Shown piece by piece: positions 1-7,740 of a stretch of 64,000 nucleotides of DNA. The stretch comes from Chryseobacterium sp. 52 (GTDB taxonomy: Bacteria > Bacteroidota > Bacteroidia > Flavobacteriales > Weeksellaceae): the NCBI RefSeq assembly GCF_002754245.1, contig NZ_PEEX01000001.1, forward strand, positions 4,630,001-4,694,000. Direction: 5' to 3'. Within the stretch, counting starts at the first letter, position 1, and every line of letters starts with the position of its first letter. The notes under the pieces are model-generated. The model ran no database searches. It had not been told where the DNA came from and saw only the letters and a program-made list of their open reading frames with translations. The translations under genes were made by a program, and so were the position numbers.

Positions 1-1345
1 ATTTTTCAGGGATTTTAAACGGATGGTGTGATGAGGCAGTAAACACCGTTGTCATAAACGGCTGCTTCTTTCCTACATTTTTTGCGAAATACTGAAGAAA
101 CGGCTCATCCCATATGGCCCACATTCCGTCGAAATCCTCATCATGATTGTATTCATTTTTCCCGAAATAATGTTTAAAACCTAATATATTTCCAAATCCC
201 AGGAAGCCCATCGATCCGTTGGGTGCTCCGTGATAGAAAGAAGTATCATAACCCAGATCGCTGCATACTGAAACAATAGACTGAATTTTCTGATTGGAAT
301 ACGGAGAACTGGTAAAAGCATCGGTAAGACTCGGAATTCCCGCCAACACACTGCTCATTCCGTGAATAGATTGCCTTCCATTAGCAAAAGTATTGGGGAA
401 AATTAAACTCTGACCGGCAAGACTGTCTATAAATGGGGTATAGGAAACATAGCCATTTATATTTTTATCTTTATTAAATGCTCCTGAATATTCTCTCCCA
501 AAAGATTCAACGATGAAAATAACGATGTTGGGACGGTTTTCAACTTTCCTGTCGTATATTTTATAAGGCTGAACATTATCATCAATATATTTTTTGTCTA
601 CAAAATGAACTTCTTTAAAGTTATTGGTTCCCAATGTTCTGAAGAAAGAAAATGTACTGTTCAACACCACATTTCCCTGAAGCGGATTAACCACAAAACG
701 GTTGGCATCCACCAGGTTAATAGGTCTTGTACTGTGTTTGAAATCTCCACGGATACCTCCTACTACCAAAACGGCTGTACCACAAAGGACAAGCACAGAC
801 CAGATAAAATATGGAATGAGTTTTAGAGGTTTCTGTTCCGTCATCTTCACTTTTTTGTAAAGGAAAATCCAGAGGGCCATCAAAACAACAAACCAGATCA
901 GAACAAAAGGATGCTGTCCTATGGAAACGGTGAAAACTTTAAAGACATTAGATTCATGTTTTGCTACATCCAGGGCTGTAGATGTCAATCTTGCCTGTGA
1001 AAATTTATAGTAAACAAAGTCGCCGAAGTTCATGGCATAGGCAATTCCGTTGGTCAAAAAATACAGCCAGAACAGAACGGTCTGATACCCTTTCTTTGTA
1101 TTGATAACAATCGGGACCAGGCTTAACAGAATAAATAAGGCATTAACGTATAAAATCGCCGTTGTATCAAAGGCGGTTCCATGAAATGCCAGGTTGAAAT
1201 AATCTGAAACGGAATCCACTTTGATGAGTTCTTTATTAAAATACCAAAACAAAAGTCGGGCAATCTGATAAAAAACATATGCTAAGAAAATCCGGTACAA
1301 AAGCACCAGAACTTCTTGTTTTCTAAATTCTTTAAAAAATTTCAT
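1..1345 (-). CDS. LTA synthase family sulfatase-type membrane protein (3' end outside window)
   Basis: The frame is open from the ATG at 1345 to the window edge, giving 448 codons with the C-terminus missing. The N-terminal ~190 residues hold about five hydrophobic segments, followed by an extracytoplasmic alkaline-phosphatase/sulfatase fold domain as in LtaS and related phosphoglycerol transferases (COG1368). Visible family marks are NIVIFIVESFG (metal-binding Glu), the nucleophile region NGRQSIHGM with Ser where LtaS has Thr, and FYHGAPNGSMGF. Gram-negative Bacteroidota lack lipoteichoic acid, so the enzyme more likely moves a phospho-head-group onto an envelope glycan or lipid; that substrate is a guess. 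It is divergent from pssA across 89 bp, which fits a phospholipid/envelope role. Confidence 0.85.
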   Translation of the reverse strand, partial: MKFFKEFRKQEVLVLLYRIFLAYVFYQIARLLFWYFNKELIKVDSVSDYFNLAFHGTAFDTTAILYVNALFILLSLVPIVINTKKGYQTVLFWLYFLTNGIAYAMNFGDFVYYKFSQARLTSTALDVAKHESNVFKVFTVSIGQHPFVLIWFVVLMALWIFLYKKVKMTEQKPLKLIPYFIWSVLVLCGTAVLVVGGIRGDFKHSTRPINLVDANRFVVNPLQGNVVLNSTFSFFRTLGTNNFKEVHFVDKKYIDDNVQPYKIYDRKVENRPNIVIFIVESFGREYSGAFNKDKNINGYVSYTPFIDSLAGQSLIFPNTFANGRQSIHGMSSVLAGIPSLTDAFTSSPYSNQKIQSIVSVCSDLGYDTSFYHGAPNGSMGFLGFGNILGFKHYFGKNEYNHDEDFDGMWAIWDEPFLQYFAKNVGKKQPFMTTVFTASSHHPFKIPEK

Positions 1346-1421
1346 CCGGCAAATTTACATCAAAATCGTATTAATGTATTTTTTCCTGCATAAAATTTCA
1401 GGATAAAATTTTGAAAAACTG

Positions 1422-1429
1422 TATTTTTG
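1422..1429 (+). promoter_or_regulatory. TAnnTTTG -7 box of pssA
   Basis: TATTTTTG matches the Bacteroidota -7 consensus and ends only 5 bases before the pssA ATG, so the transcript would be nearly or fully leaderless. No clear -33 TTG lies 17-23 bases upstream. Confidence 0.35.
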
Positions 1430-1434
1430 CTGAC

Positions 1435-2148
1435 ATGAATTTTATAAAAAATAATCTTGCTAATTTACTGACGCTTGCTAATTTATTTGCAGGCTGTGTA
1501 GGTGCGATACATCTTATTTTAGGAGATTACCAGACTACGGCAATCTGTATCATTCTTTCTTCAATTTTTGATTTCTTTGACGGGTTTGTGGCCCGGGCTG
1601 TAAAATCGAACTCTAATCTGGGGCTTCAGCTGGATTCTCTGGCAGATATGGTAAGTTTCGGATTGATTCCCGGTCTTACGATGTATAAGGCTCTGGAACC
1701 GTTCGGAAATGAAATTTTAGGACTGCATCTTCCTTTTGAAATCAGCTACATTGGTCTGTTAGCGACTATTTTCTCTTGCCTCAGACTTGCTATTTTTAAT
1801 CTGGATGAGGAACAGCGTTATTATTTCAAAGGACTAAATACCCCAACCAATACGGTACTGTTATTTGGATTATACTATGCTTTTAAAGAAACAGGAGCCT
1901 TTGGATTTTTATTTGAAAATTCATTATTCTTAATCCTGTTAACGGTTCTCACCTCATGGCTTCTGATCAGCCCGATCAAAATGATGGCTATGAAATTTAA
2001 ATCAAAAAAGCTGCAGGACAATTATCCGAAAGTTATTTTATTAGGCGGCGGAATTGCTATTCTGATTATATTTCAGATTGTAGGTATTCCTATGCTTGTT
2101 ATTTATTATATCTTAGTCTCTCTGATTTTCCAGAGACAATTGAATTAG
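1435..2148 (+). CDS. pssA: CDP-diacylglycerol-serine O-phosphatidyltransferase
   Basis: It joins CDP-diacylglycerol to L-serine to give phosphatidylserine, the precursor of phosphatidylethanolamine, at the inner membrane. The CDP-alcohol phosphotransferase signature DxxDGxxAR(x8)G(x3)D(x3)D is complete (residues ~45-70: DFFDGFVAR ... GLQLDSLAD). The 237 residues contain about seven hydrophobic helices and the length is normal for the family. I use the ATG at 1435 (MNFIKNNLANLLTLANLF); the frame extends to a TTG at 1411, but that would add residues not usual in the family and place the start upstream of the -7 box. It stands alone, with the exonuclease gene 60 bp downstream. Confidence 0.93.
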   Translation: MNFIKNNLANLLTLANLFAGCVGAIHLILGDYQTTAICIILSSIFDFFDGFVARAVKSNSNLGLQLDSLADMVSFGLIPGLTMYKALEPFGNEILGLHLPFEISYIGLLATIFSCLRLAIFNLDEEQRYYFKGLNTPTNTVLLFGLYYAFKETGAFGFLFENSLFLILLTVLTSWLLISPIKMMAMKFKSKKLQDNYPKVILLGGGIAILIIFQIVGIPMLVIYYILVSLIFQRQLN

Positions 2149-2208
2149 AGATTAGCCGATCTCCTCATTAACTTATTAGTCAAATCAATATATTATTAAA
2201 TTATAGAC

Positions 2209-2973
2209 ATGAATTTAAAACTCCATAAACCACTTTGCATTTTTGACCTTGAAACTACAGGAACCAATATTGGAAAAGACAAGATTGTAGAGATCTGTAT
2301 TTTAAAAGTAAATCCTGATGCATCCAGAGAAAGCAAAACATGGCGTGTAAATCCGGAAATGCCTATTCCTAATGAATCCAGCGAAATTCATGGCATTTAT
2401 GATGAAGATATCAAAGACGCTCCTACCTTCAGAGATATCGCTCCCAAGGTGATGGAAATGCTTGCAGGAAGTGACCTGGGAGGGTTTAATTCAAACAGAT
2501 TCGACGTTCCGCTTTTAGCAGAAGAACTTCTGAGAGTAGAAATTGATTTTGATCTGAGCAAATTCAGACTGGTCGATGCACAGACGATTTTTCATAAAAA
2601 AGAACCCAGAAATCTAGGTGCAGCTTATCAGTTCTACTGTGGAAAGGTTTTGGAAAACGCCCACTCTGCAGAAGCTGATGTGATGGCTACTTTTGAAGTC
2701 CTGGATGCACAGGTTGGAAAATATGATGATATCCCGAATGAGATTGCTCCTCTAAGTGAATTCACATTCCATAATAAGAATGCAGACCTTGCAGGATTTA
2801 TAGGATACAATGACAAGACGGAAGCCGTTTTCAATTTCGGAAAATATAAAGGACAAGTGGTAAAAGCTGTTTTCCAGAAAGACCTTGGGTATTACGGATG
2901 GCTTCAGAATGCAGATTTCCCACTATACACAAAGAAGGTATTTACAAAGATCCAACTTTCAAGCAAATTCTAA
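2209..2973 (+). CDS. DEDDh 3'-5' exonuclease with ExoX-like C-terminal domain
   Basis: This is a 254-residue DnaQ-fold exonuclease. ExoI motif FDLETTGTN gives the first Asp/Glu pair (~14-20), ExoII is GFNSNRFDVPLL (~93-104), and ExoIII HSAEADVMATFEV (HxAxxD) makes it a DEDDh enzyme. Residues ~205-250 (FNFGKYKGQ ... YYGWL) match the small domain that follows the nuclease in ExoX-like proteins. It could act in DNA repair or degrade RNA or DNA ends; the sequence does not tell the substrate. It is unlikely to be the replicative proofreading subunit, which usually lacks this tail. The DUF2007 gene starts 4 bp after its stop, so the two are probably co-transcribed. Confidence 0.88.
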   Translation: MNLKLHKPLCIFDLETTGTNIGKDKIVEICILKVNPDASRESKTWRVNPEMPIPNESSEIHGIYDEDIKDAPTFRDIAPKVMEMLAGSDLGGFNSNRFDVPLLAEELLRVEIDFDLSKFRLVDAQTIFHKKEPRNLGAAYQFYCGKVLENAHSAEADVMATFEVLDAQVGKYDDIPNEIAPLSEFTFHNKNADLAGFIGYNDKTEAVFNFGKYKGQVVKAVFQKDLGYYGWLQNADFPLYTKKVFTKIQLSSKF

Positions 2974-2977
2974 AAAC

Positions 2978-3376
2978 ATGTCAGAATTAGTTAAGTTTAA
3001 GTTTTACGAAACAGCTCTTGAAGCCAACCGGGATAAACAGATTCTTGCTGAAAACGGAGTGAATGGTTTCATTGCCAACGAACAGCTCATCCAGTCGGAC
3101 TGGTTGCTTTCACAGGCTGTGGGCGGTATTCAGCTTCAGGTTTTTGAGGATGATGTGGAAAAAGCAAAACAAATTCTTCAGGATTATAACGATAATGAAG
3201 CTTATTCGCTGGAAGTAGAACATACCATTGAAGAACCTGCATTTGATTTTGTCTGTCCAAAATGTGGCTCCAATCATATTTACAGGGATGACAGAGCAAC
3301 AAGCTTCTTTGGAATTTCAATTTTGGCGAGTCAGAAGTTTGTCTGTTATTACTGCGGTAATGAGTTTACCCATTAA
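2978..3376 (+). CDS. DUF2007 domain protein with zinc ribbon
   Basis: The start is the ATG at 2978 (MSELVKFKFYETALEANRDK), 4 bp after the exonuclease stop; an in-frame start at 2885 would lie inside that gene. The 132 residues split into an N-terminal DUF2007 signal-transducer-like fold (~1-68, with the usual ANRDKQILAENGVNGFIANE and VGGIQLQVFEDD) and a C-terminal zinc ribbon with two CxxC pairs (CPKCGS ~102 and CYYCGN ~125). DUF2007 resembles PII-like proteins but its ligand is unknown. It is probably a cytosolic regulatory or adaptor protein in a two-gene unit with the exonuclease. Confidence 0.82.
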   Translation: MSELVKFKFYETALEANRDKQILAENGVNGFIANEQLIQSDWLLSQAVGGIQLQVFEDDVEKAKQILQDYNDNEAYSLEVEHTIEEPAFDFVCPKCGSNHIYRDDRATSFFGISILASQKFVCYYCGNEFTH

Positions 3377-3474
3377 ACTGAGCACTATTTAAGTTTAATA
3401 ATAAATAGCTTCGTCGTTACTGAACGGTGTTAACAATAACGAACATAATCATAAAACATCAAGAATTAAAAGTT

Positions 3475-4080
3475 ATGAAAATCATTTGTATTGGAAGAAA
3501 CTACAGCGAACATGCGAAGGAATTAGGAAATGAAATTCCTGAAAAACCGGTGATCTTTATGAAGCCGGATACAGCGGTTTTAAAGGGAAATGACTTTTAT
3601 ATTCCTGAATTTTCAAATGACGTTCACTATGAACTGGAAGTGGTTATAAAGATTTCAAAAGGAGGAAAATACATCCAGAAGGAGGTGGCTCACAAACATT
3701 ATGAGGAGATCAGTTTAGGAATAGATTTTACGGCAAGAGATCTTCAGACAGAACTTAAGTCGAAAAGCCTTCCATGGGAACTGGCTAAAGGTTTTGACGG
3801 TTCTGCAGTGGTAGGAAACTTCTTCAATAAAGAAAATTATGATCTTGAAAATCTTCAGTTTTCGTTACTGAAAAACAAAGAAAAAGTTCAGGATGGAAAT
3901 ACAAAAGATATGATTTTCAGTTTTGACGATATCATCGCTTTTGCTTCTCAGTATTTTACATTGAGGGTAGGTGATCTTATTTACACAGGAACACCAAAAG
4001 GAGTCGGAAAAGTGAATGAAAATGATGTATTGGAAGCTTATCTGAAAGATGATAAAATTCTTGATATTCGAATATTATAA
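3475..4080 (+). CDS. Fumarylacetoacetate hydrolase family protein
   Basis: This 201-residue FAH-fold enzyme contains the metal-binding acidic residues of the family (HYELEVVIKI near 60, then GIDFTARDLQ, LPWELAKGFDGSAVVG and the C-terminal YTGTPKGVG). Such single-domain members act on 2-hydroxyhepta-2,4-diene-dioate-like compounds, acylpyruvates or oxaloacetate with Mg2+ or Mn2+. The size and the MKIICIGRNYSEHAKELGNE start resemble the FAHD1/YcgM-like acylpyruvase/oxaloacetate decarboxylase group. I choose the ATG at 3475; the frame upstream to 3427 has no family similarity. It lies alone between DUF2007 and the stress protein. Confidence 0.87.
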   Translation: MKIICIGRNYSEHAKELGNEIPEKPVIFMKPDTAVLKGNDFYIPEFSNDVHYELEVVIKISKGGKYIQKEVAHKHYEEISLGIDFTARDLQTELKSKSLPWELAKGFDGSAVVGNFFNKENYDLENLQFSLLKNKEKVQDGNTKDMIFSFDDIIAFASQYFTLRVGDLIYTGTPKGVGKVNENDVLEAYLKDDKILDIRIL

Positions 4081-4139
4081 GTATTTAACATAACATTTCG
4101 GCAATTTTTTCTTATCTTTAAGATACAAAATTAGAGGTC

Positions 4140-4577
4140 ATGATAAATATTGTACTACCCGTAGATTTTGGGGACAAAACAGAACAGCTTGTAGAGGGAG
4201 CCGTAAAATTCGCAAAACAGTTAAACGGCAGAATCTTTCTGATTCACGTAGCGCCGTCAGATATTGGTTTTGCAATCGGTGATATGGGATATCAATATTT
4301 TCCTGAAGTAGAGGCTAATGAGATCAGAAGCGAGCTGGTAGAGCTGAATAAGATCGAGCAGAGAATTATTGCTCATGATGTAGACTGCGAGCATCTTCTA
4401 AAACAAGGGATTGCTAAAGATATTATTCTGGAATATGCAAAGGCTAAAAAAGCAGACTATATTGTAATGGGATCCCACGGAAGAAGCGGAATCTATGATG
4501 TTTTTGTAGGAAGCTTAACAAAAGGGCTTACGAAGGATTCACATGTTCCGGTACTGGTACTTCCCATCCACAACTAA
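4140..4577 (+). CDS. Universal stress protein (UspA family)
   Basis: This 145-residue single Usp domain begins with the hydrophobic strand INIVLPVDFGDKTEQL and carries the ATP-binding pattern Gx2Gx9G(S/T) near the C-terminus (GSHGRSGIYDVFVGSLTKGL). It is therefore probably the ATP-binding type, often a dimer induced by starvation or oxygen stress. It has its own upstream gap of 59 bp with a TATCTTTA sequence close to the -7 consensus, and a strong hairpin terminator follows at 4603-4638. Confidence 0.92.
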   Translation: MINIVLPVDFGDKTEQLVEGAVKFAKQLNGRIFLIHVAPSDIGFAIGDMGYQYFPEVEANEIRSELVELNKIEQRIIAHDVDCEHLLKQGIAKDIILEYAKAKKADYIVMGSHGRSGIYDVFVGSLTKGLTKDSHVPVLVLPIHN

Positions 4578-4602
4578 AAAAATTAAATTTTAATCGTTAA
4601 TA

Positions 4603-4638
4603 AAAAAACCGATCAGACCTAAGTCCGATCGGTTTTTT
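4603..4638. terminator. Bidirectional hairpin terminator
   Basis: An 11-bp perfect stem (4604-4614 with 4627-4637) has A and T runs on both flanks. It sits between the convergent Usp gene (+) and the DUF6341 gene (-) and can serve both. Confidence 0.8.
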
Positions 4639-4655
4639 ACTATATAACCAATTAA

Positions 4656-4889
4656 TTAACCTTCTTTTTTGTAGATTTTCGGATCGTAGTAAGGATTCTT
4701 ACCTTCCGTTGGAGAATAGTAGTCTTTATCTTTATCACCACCTAGTTTTGCTACCAATACATAACACCAGTAAATGAACATCACGCAGCAGACAGTGAAC
4801 AATATCCAGTTTAAAACATTACCGAATGTTTCAAAAAACCCGAAAGCTGCTTTGAAAACTTTACTTAAGAATAACCAGAAAGACGTCAT
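4656..4889 (-). CDS. DUF6341-type small membrane protein
   Basis: This 77-residue protein has one or two hydrophobic segments (~12-50) and a charged, Tyr/Pro-rich tail ending PYYDPKIYKKEG. It resembles the flavobacterial DUF6341 family, which commonly sits beside DUF6427 as here. The two start codons are divergent and only 42 bp apart, so they probably share a regulatory region. No biochemical role is known to me; a small inner-membrane protein is all the sequence supports. Confidence 0.7.
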   Translation of the reverse strand: MTSFWLFLSKVFKAAFGFFETFGNVLNWILFTVCCVMFIYWCYVLVAKLGGDKDKDYYSPTEGKNPYYDPKIYKKEG

Positions 4890-4907
4890 TATTTTCCTTT
4901 TTTAAAT

Positions 4908-4915
4908 TAACTTTG
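4908..4915 (+). promoter_or_regulatory. TAnnTTTG -7 box of the DUF6427-DUF3109 unit
   Basis: TAACTTTG matches the -7 consensus 16 bases before the ATG at 4932. No good -33 element is visible, so this is tentative. Confidence 0.4.
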
Positions 4916-4931
4916 TACAAATTTATAAAAA

Positions 4932-5837
4932 ATGTTTAAATTACTTTCAAAAGAAAGCAATATTTTTTCAATTCCTGTTTATATTGGTTTTCTTCTTTTA
5001 GTAGTTATAATATTCAACATACTGAATTTCAACACTTATGAAGCAATTATAGCCGGAATAACTTTCCTGGGAATTGCTTTGGGATATTTTTGTTTTCACA
5101 GTATTGCACTCAATTATCAGACGCATCTGCCTTTATTTTTATATACATTTTTTATTTTTGGACTTTATCCGGGAAATCTGGACATAGGAATTGCTGTTTC
5201 ACTGCTCACCAATTCTTTTCTGGTTTTGCTTTTAACGAGTGCAGACGAAGACATCAGAAAGAAGTCTTACGTATTGGTAGGAGCCATTGTTGCCCTGAAT
5301 TTTATTTTCCTGCCCACCACCTGGCCGATGGCCCTTTTCGTGATTGTACACGTTATAGCAACTTCTCAAAAAATAAGTTTAAATCTCTTCAGGTTTCTTT
5401 TAGGAACAATATTAATTGCATTCAGTTATTTCTCCATCATGTTCTTTTTTCATTTCACTACATGGAATATTGATTATTTCCCGTTTGGAAAAATGAAACC
5501 GATGACAGACTATACCGATCTGTTTCCTTTAATTCCTATTCTCCTGATGCTTATTTATGCGGTATACGACCATTTTACAAACTACAATAAGAAAAGCCCG
5601 ATAAGCAGATATAAATATACTTTTCTGCTTGTATTTTCGCTGGCTCAGCTGGTTACTATTATTCTGTACATGAATAAAAGCTATGAATATTTACTGCTTC
5701 TGGCATTCCCATCAAGCATTATCCTGAGCAGGATGATGAGATTTTTGCCTAAATACTGGATGCAGGAGGTAAGCTTATGGCTTATCATTATAAGTTTGGT
5801 TACTTTTAAAGCAGGTACGTATTTTGATTTATTTTAA
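4932..5837 (+). CDS. DUF6427-type polytopic membrane protein
   Basis: These 301 residues contain about eight to ten hydrophobic helices and few soluble stretches (MKPMTDYTDLFP near 190). The composition and its place beside DUF6341 match the flavobacterial DUF6427 family. The function is not known. The DUF3109 gene starts 5 bp after its stop, so the two are likely translated from one mRNA. No catalytic motif is visible. Confidence 0.72.
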   Translation: MFKLLSKESNIFSIPVYIGFLLLVVIIFNILNFNTYEAIIAGITFLGIALGYFCFHSIALNYQTHLPLFLYTFFIFGLYPGNLDIGIAVSLLTNSFLVLLLTSADEDIRKKSYVLVGAIVALNFIFLPTTWPMALFVIVHVIATSQKISLNLFRFLLGTILIAFSYFSIMFFFHFTTWNIDYFPFGKMKPMTDYTDLFPLIPILLMLIYAVYDHFTNYNKKSPISRYKYTFLLVFSLAQLVTIILYMNKSYEYLLLLAFPSSIILSRMMRFLPKYWMQEVSLWLIIISLVTFKAGTYFDLF

Positions 5838-5842
5838 AGATT

Positions 5843-6427
5843 ATGATTCAGATAGACGATAAATTGATTTCAGAGGATATATTTTCCGAAGAATTTGTTT
5901 GCAACCTTACGAAATGTAAAGGTGCATGTTGTGTGGAAGGAGATGTTGGAGCTCCGTTGGATAAGGATGAACTTGAGATTTTAGACAGTATTCTTGACAA
6001 AATAAAACCTTATCTTACACAGGAAGGTATCAAAGCCCTTGAGGAACAGGGTACATGGACAACAGATCCGGAAGACGGAATGTACGTTACGCCAATGGTA
6101 GAAGACCGCGAATGCGCCTATGTAACTTTTGACGAAAGAGGAATCACGAAATGTGGTATTGAAAAAGCCTATGAAGACGGTGCTATAGACTGGCAAAAAC
6201 CGATCTCATGTCACCTCTACCCGATCCGTATCACGGAATATTCTACGTTTACCGCCCTGAACTATCACGAATGGAGTGTGTGCAGCGATGCCTGTGCTCT
6301 GGGAAAAGAACTGCAGGTTCCTATCTATAAGTTCCTGAAAACTCCGCTGACCAGAAAATACGGTGAAGATTTCTATGGCGTTTTAAGTGAAGCTGCCGAT
6401 GAATGGAAAAAAGCATATGGCTCATAA
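5843..6427 (+). CDS. DUF3109 family cysteine-rich protein
   Basis: This 194-residue protein carries the conserved Cys pattern of DUF3109/YkgJ-like proteins: CNLTKCKGACC near 22-32, then single or paired Cys in RECAYVTF, KCGIEKAY, SCHLYPIRI and VCSDACALG. These Cys probably bind an Fe-S cluster or zinc. No substrate is known. It is the second gene of a unit with the upstream membrane protein and is followed by a strong terminator. The ATG at 5843 is the only reasonable start. Confidence 0.85.
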   Translation: MIQIDDKLISEDIFSEEFVCNLTKCKGACCVEGDVGAPLDKDELEILDSILDKIKPYLTQEGIKALEEQGTWTTDPEDGMYVTPMVEDRECAYVTFDERGITKCGIEKAYEDGAIDWQKPISCHLYPIRITEYSTFTALNYHEWSVCSDACALGKELQVPIYKFLKTPLTRKYGEDFYGVLSEAADEWKKAYGS

Positions 6428-6437
6428 ACCAAAAAAT

Positions 6438-6470
6438 AAAAACCGCAGACTGATCTGCGGTTTTCTTTTT
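6438..6470 (+). terminator. Hairpin terminator after DUF3109
   Basis: The stem aaaaccgcaga / tctgcggtttt with loop ctga (6439-6464) is followed by a T-rich run. Almost the same hairpin recurs at 7690-7720 after the next gene. Confidence 0.85.
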
Positions 6471-6539
6471 TATTGTACTTTCAACATTGCGTATAGCTCA
6501 CCTTTTAAGAAAAAAATTTTTAATGAATAATCAATTCCT

Positions 6540-7685
6540 ATGAATGGGTACCCATTTGATGCGTCCGTAAAGGTTCAGCGGATCCGGCATAGATCTTCCA
6601 GAGAGATCATTCAACAGTATTCAATTGTTCATGAACATTCCTATGAAGGTTTTGAACATATAGTTGTGTTTTTGTCTTCCAATGAAAAATGGGGTGCTTT
6701 AAAACTTGATGAAAATAAAAACACCCATGTTCTTATCGCAGAAAACATCTATGATTCCACGGTATTTGATCCAAGAAATGGTTTGTTAGAAGCTGTTGCT
6801 TATCCTTCCGGAAAATATTCTTCAGAAGGGAATACATTCATGTTTTTTAATACTGACGGAGATCTTGTTCACCAGTCTGAACAATTTTCGCATATTCAAT
6901 TTGATAACTTTGGAAACATTATCGTTTCAAAAAGTAAAACCCTTGGTCTTCTCAATGAACATTTCGAAGAAGTGATCCCTTGTCAATATGAAAGTTTAAC
7001 CGGGCTGAAAAAAAATATCTTTATAGCTTTGGACAAGGTTAATTCCAGGTATCTGATTATTAATGAAAAAAATGACATTATTTTTCAGACTTCTTTTTCG
7101 AATAAAATTTTTCCAGCTATTCATCATGAGAAGGTTATTGTACAGGAACAGGATAAGTATTATGTATTTGATGTTCTTTCAGGAGAAAAAACAAAACTTC
7201 CTTATGACAGAATCAAGAGTCTTTACAGGGATGATATACAACCACCAAGATATATTACGATAACAGACTACGTAAATAATGCAGAAGTCTACGAAGACAA
7301 TTACCTTATTTATCCTGACCACTTTATTGCAGAAGAGGGAAAATATGGAGTTATTTTTGGGAATGGTGAGGTTTGTATTCCCAATATATATGATAAGATT
7401 GAGCTTCTGAACGAAAAATATTTTAAAGTAGCCTTAGGAAAGTTCAAATTCGAAATCGATGAACGAAATGATAACGTCACTGCTACAGGTGGAAAATGGG
7501 GAGTAGCCGATCTCAAAAACAAAGTCGTTGTTCCCATTCAATATACTAATATTTTTTATGGCCATCATAATGATACGTATATAGCCTACGAAGATGGCGT
7601 CATGTCGGGGCAAGATGACCCTCACAACGGAGGTTATTGGTGGACTGTAAAGGATGGCAGACTTATAAACCTCGATTTTATTTAA
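6540..7685 (+). CDS. WG-repeat-containing protein
   Basis: These 381 residues include several degenerate WG beta-repeats, visible as KWGALKLDEN (~48), TLGLLNEHFEEVIPCQYE (~132), KYGVIFGNGEVCIPNIYD (~265) and KWGVADLKNKVVVPIQY (~320). WG repeats build beta-propeller-like or stacked surfaces for binding, and no enzyme motif is present. No signal peptide is seen at this start; the nearest upstream ATG (6526) runs into a stop. The gene lies between two near-identical terminators, so it is its own transcription unit. Confidence 0.75.
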   Translation: MNGYPFDASVKVQRIRHRSSREIIQQYSIVHEHSYEGFEHIVVFLSSNEKWGALKLDENKNTHVLIAENIYDSTVFDPRNGLLEAVAYPSGKYSSEGNTFMFFNTDGDLVHQSEQFSHIQFDNFGNIIVSKSKTLGLLNEHFEEVIPCQYESLTGLKKNIFIALDKVNSRYLIINEKNDIIFQTSFSNKIFPAIHHEKVIVQEQDKYYVFDVLSGEKTKLPYDRIKSLYRDDIQPPRYITITDYVNNAEVYEDNYLIYPDHFIAEEGKYGVIFGNGEVCIPNIYDKIELLNEKYFKVALGKFKFEIDERNDNVTATGGKWGVADLKNKVVVPIQYTNIFYGHHNDTYIAYEDGVMSGQDDPHNGGYWWTVKDGRLINLDFI

Positions 7686-7689
7686 AATA

Positions 7690-7720
7690 AAAACCGCAGA
7701 CTGTTCTGCGGTTTTCTTTT
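7690..7720 (+). terminator. Hairpin terminator after the WG-repeat gene
   Basis: Stem aaaaccgcaga (7690-7700) pairs with 7705-7715, loop ctgt, then a T-rich run. It differs from the terminator at 6438-6470 by one loop base. Confidence 0.85.
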
Positions 7721-7740
7721 ATCAATTATTTTGGGATATA

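Noticed and set aside
1411..1434. Longer pssA start at TTG 1411
   Set aside because: The extra residues are not family-like and the -7 promoter box lies within them; ATG 1435 fits better.
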